Assembly: GCA_003166055.1 (NCBI GenBank)
Contig: PMWR01000470.1
Location: 1 to 11,434 of the forward strand
From: Acidobacteriaceae bacterium
GTDB lineage: Bacteria > Acidobacteriota > Terriglobia > Terriglobales > Acidobacteriaceae
Direction of reading: 5' to 3'
DNA: 11,434 nt
The notes under the pieces: model-generated
The model's input: only the letters and a program-made list of their open reading frames with translations
The model's database searches: none
What the model was told of the DNA's origin: nothing
In this document: positions 8,945 through 11,434 of the stretch, piece after piece
Layout: each line of letters begins with the position of its first letter
Numbering within the stretch: position 1 is the stretch's first letter
Translations under genes and position numbers: made by a program

Positions 8945-10522
8945 ATGAAGAATTCGATCGTGCAATCCCGGCAGGCAATTCGAGCCTCGTCGTGCGCGCT
9001 CTTTGCCGTTGCCCTCTCGGTCATGCTGGCTGGATGCAACGTAGGCCCAAAGTACGTCCCCCCCTCCATGACCGCGCCTCCGGCCTTCAAAGAGTCGCCC
9101 ACGCAATTCAAGGAAACCGATGGATGGACCGTCGCGCAGCCGCAGGACGCGGCGCTGCGCGGCAAGTGGTGGGAAATCTATAACGATCCGGAACTCAATG
9201 CCCTCGAAGAGCAACTGAATATCGACAACCAGAACATCCGCGAGTCTTTTGAGAACTTCATGGAGGCCCGCGCCCTGGTGCGCGAAGCGCGCTCGCAATA
9301 TTTCCCCACCATCGGCATCGGTCCCTCCTACACACGGTCGCAAAGCTCATCTACGATCGGATCCGGTACGAGCTCAAGCAGCGGAACTGGAACTGGGACT
9401 GGAACTGGAAGTACTGTCTCATCCGCCGGAAAGCAGTCGCAGATATTTGCCCTTCCGGCCAGTATTTCTTGGGAGCCGGATCTGTGGGATAAGGTGCGCA
9501 ACACCGTCCGCGCCAATCAATACAACGCCCAATTGAGCGCTGCCGATCTTGAGAACGAACGCCTCTCTGAACAAGCCAGCCTCGCCGAGTACTTCTTTGA
9601 AATTCGCGGCCAGGATGCGCTGCAACAGATCCTCGACGCCACGGTAGACGCAGACAAGAAATCTGTAGACTCGGAGCAGGCCCGCTACGACACCGGAGTC
9701 GACGATCGGATTTCGCTGGTCGAAGCGCAAACCACGCTGGACAGTGCGCGGTCCGCCGCAATCAATCTTGGAATCGCGCGCGCCCAGTATGAACATGCCA
9801 TCGCCATGCTCGTAGGCAAGCCCGCATCGGCCTTCTCCATTCCGGTCAAGCCCATCCTTACCGCGCCGCCGCCAATCCCCATCGGCCTGCCGACGCAACT
9901 GCTTGAGCGCCGTCCTGACATCGCTGGCGCGGAGCGCTCCATGGCCGCGGCAAATGCGCAAATCGGCGTAGCCTATGCGGCATACTATCCGTCTCTCACT
10001 CTCTCCGGCAACGGCGGCGTGGAAAGTTCAGCCCTCAAGAACCTCTTTGATGCTGCCAGCCGTTTCTGGTCCGTCGGCCCGGCGCTCTCTGAGACCATCT
10101 ATGACGGAGGCCTGCGCCGCGCCACGGTCAATCAGTACATCGCCACCTACAACGCCGACCTCGCAGCGTATCGCCAGACCGTGCTCGTGGCCTTTCAGCA
10201 GGTTGAAGACTCGCTCGCGTCCGTGCGCATCCTGTCGCAGCAAATCGCTCAACAGCAGAAAGCTGTCGACTCATCACAACTATTTCTCAAACTCGAACAG
10301 AGCCGCTACGATCTGGGCATCGATCCCTATATCGATGTCATGACCGCGGAAACGACGTTACTCTCCAACCAGCAGGGTCTCGCCAATCTCCAGGTGGAGC
10401 AGATGACCGCGTCGGTGCAACTGATTCAAGCTCTGGGCGGCGGTTGGGACCGTTCGCAGTTGCCCACGCCGGCCCAGATTACGCAAAAGCCCACCCACGC
10501 CGAGACCGCCATTCAGCATTGA
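8945..10522 (+). CDS. RND efflux outer-membrane lipoprotein channel, NodT/OprM family
   Basis: Outer-membrane channel of the tripartite pump, acting where TolC does in E. coli. From 8945 it has 525 residues (533 from 8921). The signal peptide ends in a lipobox, VMLAGC, with C31 as the predicted lipidated residue, followed by the family start NVGPKYVPPSM. Two OEP repeats follow: the first at about 70-290, including FALPASISWEPDLWDKVR and FFEIRGQDALQQILDAT, and the second from about 315 to 510, beginning LPTQLLERRPDIAGAERSMA, with RRPDI at 322-326. A low-complexity Ser/Gly/Thr insert at about 137-162 contains a (Gly-Thr)4 run; by family alignment it lies near the first beta-hairpin, probably an extracellular loop. 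The gene follows mdtC by 26 bp and is last in the operon, so this pump has its own channel. Confidence 0.93.
   Translation: MKNSIVQSRQAIRASSCALFAVALSVMLAGCNVGPKYVPPSMTAPPAFKESPTQFKETDGWTVAQPQDAALRGKWWEIYNDPELNALEEQLNIDNQNIRESFENFMEARALVREARSQYFPTIGIGPSYTRSQSSSTIGSGTSSSSGTGTGTGTGSTVSSAGKQSQIFALPASISWEPDLWDKVRNTVRANQYNAQLSAADLENERLSEQASLAEYFFEIRGQDALQQILDATVDADKKSVDSEQARYDTGVDDRISLVEAQTTLDSARSAAINLGIARAQYEHAIAMLVGKPASAFSIPVKPILTAPPPIPIGLPTQLLERRPDIAGAERSMAAANAQIGVAYAAYYPSLTLSGNGGVESSALKNLFDAASRFWSVGPALSETIYDGGLRRATVNQYIATYNADLAAYRQTVLVAFQQVEDSLASVRILSQQIAQQQKAVDSSQLFLKLEQSRYDLGIDPYIDVMTAETTLLSNQQGLANLQVEQMTASVQLIQALGGGWDRSQLPTPAQITQKPTHAETAIQH
9383..9409 (+). repeat. Hexanucleotide tandem repeat GGAACT inside the channel gene
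   Basis: Four and a half copies of GGAACT, one with a single change (GGGACT), encode Gly-Thr repeats at residues 147-155. The unit is a multiple of three, so replication slippage would lengthen or shorten the loop without breaking the frame. Confidence 0.7.
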
Positions 10523-10531
10523 GCACGCTCG

Positions 10532-10549
10532 CTGCTCGCAAGCAGTTTA
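10532..10549 (+). terminator. Small hairpin CTGCT-CGCA-AGCAG followed by TTTA, weak terminator candidate
   Basis: Ten bases after the channel-gene stop, a 5-bp stem with a 4-base loop (10532-10545; a G-U pair could add one more) is followed by TTTAG. The stem is short and the T run poor, so intrinsic termination would be inefficient. It may act with the larger hairpin downstream. Confidence 0.3.
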
Positions 10550-10590
10550 GACCCCCGCCGCCTTCGCCTACCCGCGGGGAGATGAGATTT

Positions 10591-10667
10591 TGGGTGCCCC
10601 ATCCATCGAGCGGCCCGGGGCCCCGGCGACAGGTCTTCGTCGCTGGGGTGGCTGCTTGATGGGTGGG
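10591..10667 (+). repeat. Long intergenic hairpin, candidate dispersed repeat and possible terminator
   Basis: The outer arms CCCATCCATCGAGCGGC (10598-10614) and GCTGCTTGATGGGTGGG (10651-10667) pair over 17 positions, with 14 Watson-Crick pairs and three differences that are all G-U in the plus-strand RNA. Inside, CCCCGGCGAC (10621-10630) and GTCGCTGGGG (10639-10648) form a second 10-bp stem with one G-U pair and an 8-base loop. A 12-bp palindrome, CCGGGGCCCCGG, spans 10615-10626. No T run follows, so a classical terminator is unlikely; it may still protect or end the operon mRNA. The GGGTGCCCCATCC beginning recalls intergenic repeats of Acidobacteriota genomes, from memory only. Confidence 0.55.
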
Positions 10668-10737
10668 AGACCACAAAGGCCAACCATCGGCCCTCGGGCA
10701 TTTCAATCTTCCATTCTGTTTCTTATCAGCTGAAGGC

Positions 10738-10743
10738 TATAAT
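10738..10743 (+). promoter_or_regulatory. Perfect -10 box TATAAT directly before larE
   Basis: The consensus TATAAT ends six bases before the ATG at 10750, so transcription would be expected to start at or next to that ATG. No good -35 is seen at the usual distance (10715-10720 reads TCTGTT). A GAAGG at 10732-10736 is 13 bases from the ATG, too far for a normal ribosome binding site. Confidence 0.5.
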
Positions 10744-10749
10744 CTGCCC

Positions 10750-11434
10750 ATGGCGTACCATGCGCACACCAATTCGACCGAACCACCGGTTGTGCCAATT
10801 ATGCAGCCCGGAGAACCCGACACTGCGCACAAACTGCGCGCTCTCGAAGCGCAGCTTTGCGAACTGGAAAGCCTCATGGTGGCCTACTCCGGCGGCGTCG
10901 ACTCCGCATTCCTGGCCGCCACCGCGCATCGCATCCTCGGCGAAAAAATGCTCGCCGTGCTGGCCGATTCACCCAGCCTCGCCCGCCGCGATCTGGAGCA
11001 GGCCGTCGCTTTCGCACATTCGCTCGGCATGCCGCTCCGCATCGTCAACACGGAAGAGTTAGATCGTCCTGAGTATGCCCGCAACGACGCCAACCGCTGC
11101 TTCCATTGCAAGGACGAGCTCTTTGCCACCATGGAATCGCTCGGCGCGCAGTTGGGCCATCCGCATATCGCCTACGGAATGAATGCCGACGACACGCGCG
11201 ATTATCGCCCCGGCCAGCGCGCCGCGGAGCAGCATGCGGTTCTTGCGCCGCTCGCCGACGCCGCCCTCACCAAGCTCGAAATCCGCGCCCTCGCCAAGAC
11301 CGCCGGTTATTCGCTGTGGGACCGTCCCGCCGCGCCCTGCCTGTCTTCGCGCGTCGAATACGGCCGCACCGTTACCCGCGAAGTTCTCGAGCAGGTGGAG
11401 CGCGCCGAAGAAAGCCTGCGCCAGTTGGGCTTTC
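10750..11434 (+). CDS. larE: LarE-type ATP-dependent sulfur transferase (5' part, runs off the window)
   Basis: Enzyme of nickel-pincer nucleotide synthesis, the cofactor of lactate racemase. LarE adenylates the carboxylated pyridinium precursor made by LarB and inserts sulfur; LarC then adds nickel. The 228 codons present cover most of a protein usually about 270-280 long. The PP-loop SGGVDS is at residues 47-52 (VAYSGGVDSAFLAATA). C117 and C120 lie in NRCFHCKDELF, followed by YGMNADDTRDYRPGQRAA, and C197 lies in APCLSSRVEYGRTVT. Some LarE proteins use one sacrificial cysteine, others three cysteines holding a [4Fe-4S] cluster; this set of three fits the second type, by inference. The start is ATG 10750, or ATG 10801 (residue 18), which would leave a more usual distance to the PP-loop; neither has a well-placed ribosome binding site. 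It lies 227 bp after the efflux operon and seems independent of it. The larB and larC genes are not in view. Confidence 0.93.
   Translation, partial: MAYHAHTNSTEPPVVPIMQPGEPDTAHKLRALEAQLCELESLMVAYSGGVDSAFLAATAHRILGEKMLAVLADSPSLARRDLEQAVAFAHSLGMPLRIVNTEELDRPEYARNDANRCFHCKDELFATMESLGAQLGHPHIAYGMNADDTRDYRPGQRAAEQHAVLAPLADAALTKLEIRALAKTAGYSLWDRPAAPCLSSRVEYGRTVTREVLEQVERAEESLRQLGF

Noticed and set aside
10553..10579. CCCCGC / GCGGGG hairpin between the operon and larE
   Set aside because: A 6-bp GC stem with a 15-base loop and no T run is expected by chance in GC-rich DNA; not called separately as a terminator.
10479..10706. Minus-strand small open frames across the intergenic hairpin
   Set aside because: They are translations of the hairpin repeat and the end of the channel gene, with no domain or start signal.

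Overview
The window is GC-rich bacterial DNA and reads as ordinary, densely coded chromosome. I infer an Acidobacteriota (Terriglobia-like) source. The Crp/Fnr regulator at the left edge resembles, from memory, regulators common in that group, and the right-hand intergenic hairpin begins with a 'GGGTGCCCCATCC' stem that I associate with intergenic repeats in those genomes. No rRNA, tRNA, CRISPR array, transposase or phage gene is visible.

Layout, left to right. (1) Positions 1-623, minus strand: a Crp/Fnr-family regulator whose C-terminal end is cut off by the window edge. (2) Positions 624-1225: a 602-bp divergent intergenic region with no convincing gene. It holds two short direct repeats next to the regulator start, a TTCACC/GGTGAA palindrome, and a series of imperfect CGTCT(A/C)TT-type direct repeats, three of them spaced exactly 21 bp apart. 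(3) Positions 1226-10522, plus strand: a four-gene tripartite efflux operon of the MdtABC type. It encodes a membrane-fusion adaptor (mdtA), two different RND pump subunits (mdtB, mdtC) and a lipoprotein outer-membrane channel of the NodT/OprM family. The first three genes overlap by 4 bp (GTGA, ATGA), so they are probably translationally coupled; the channel gene follows after 26 bp. (4) Positions 10523-10749: an intergenic region with a small hairpin after the operon, a long 17-bp-stem hairpin and a perfect TATAAT box. (5) From 10750 to the right edge: the start of larE, an ATP-pyrophosphatase-type sulfur transferase for the nickel-pincer cofactor of lactate racemase.

How the genes work together: in E. 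coli MdtB and MdtC form a mixed trimer that works with the adaptor MdtA and the outer-membrane channel TolC. Here the channel is encoded in the same operon, so the unit looks self-sufficient. Both pump subunits keep the proton-relay residues (Asp-Asp, Lys, Arg, Thr). No dedicated efflux regulator (TetR, MarR or two-component) is visible. The divergent Crp-like gene is the only regulator present, and nothing in the sequence proves that it controls the pump.

I see no new biological system. The least ordinary points are lineage-specific insertions in the pump proteins, phased repeats upstream of the operon, a possible leaderless larE transcript and the long intergenic hairpin.
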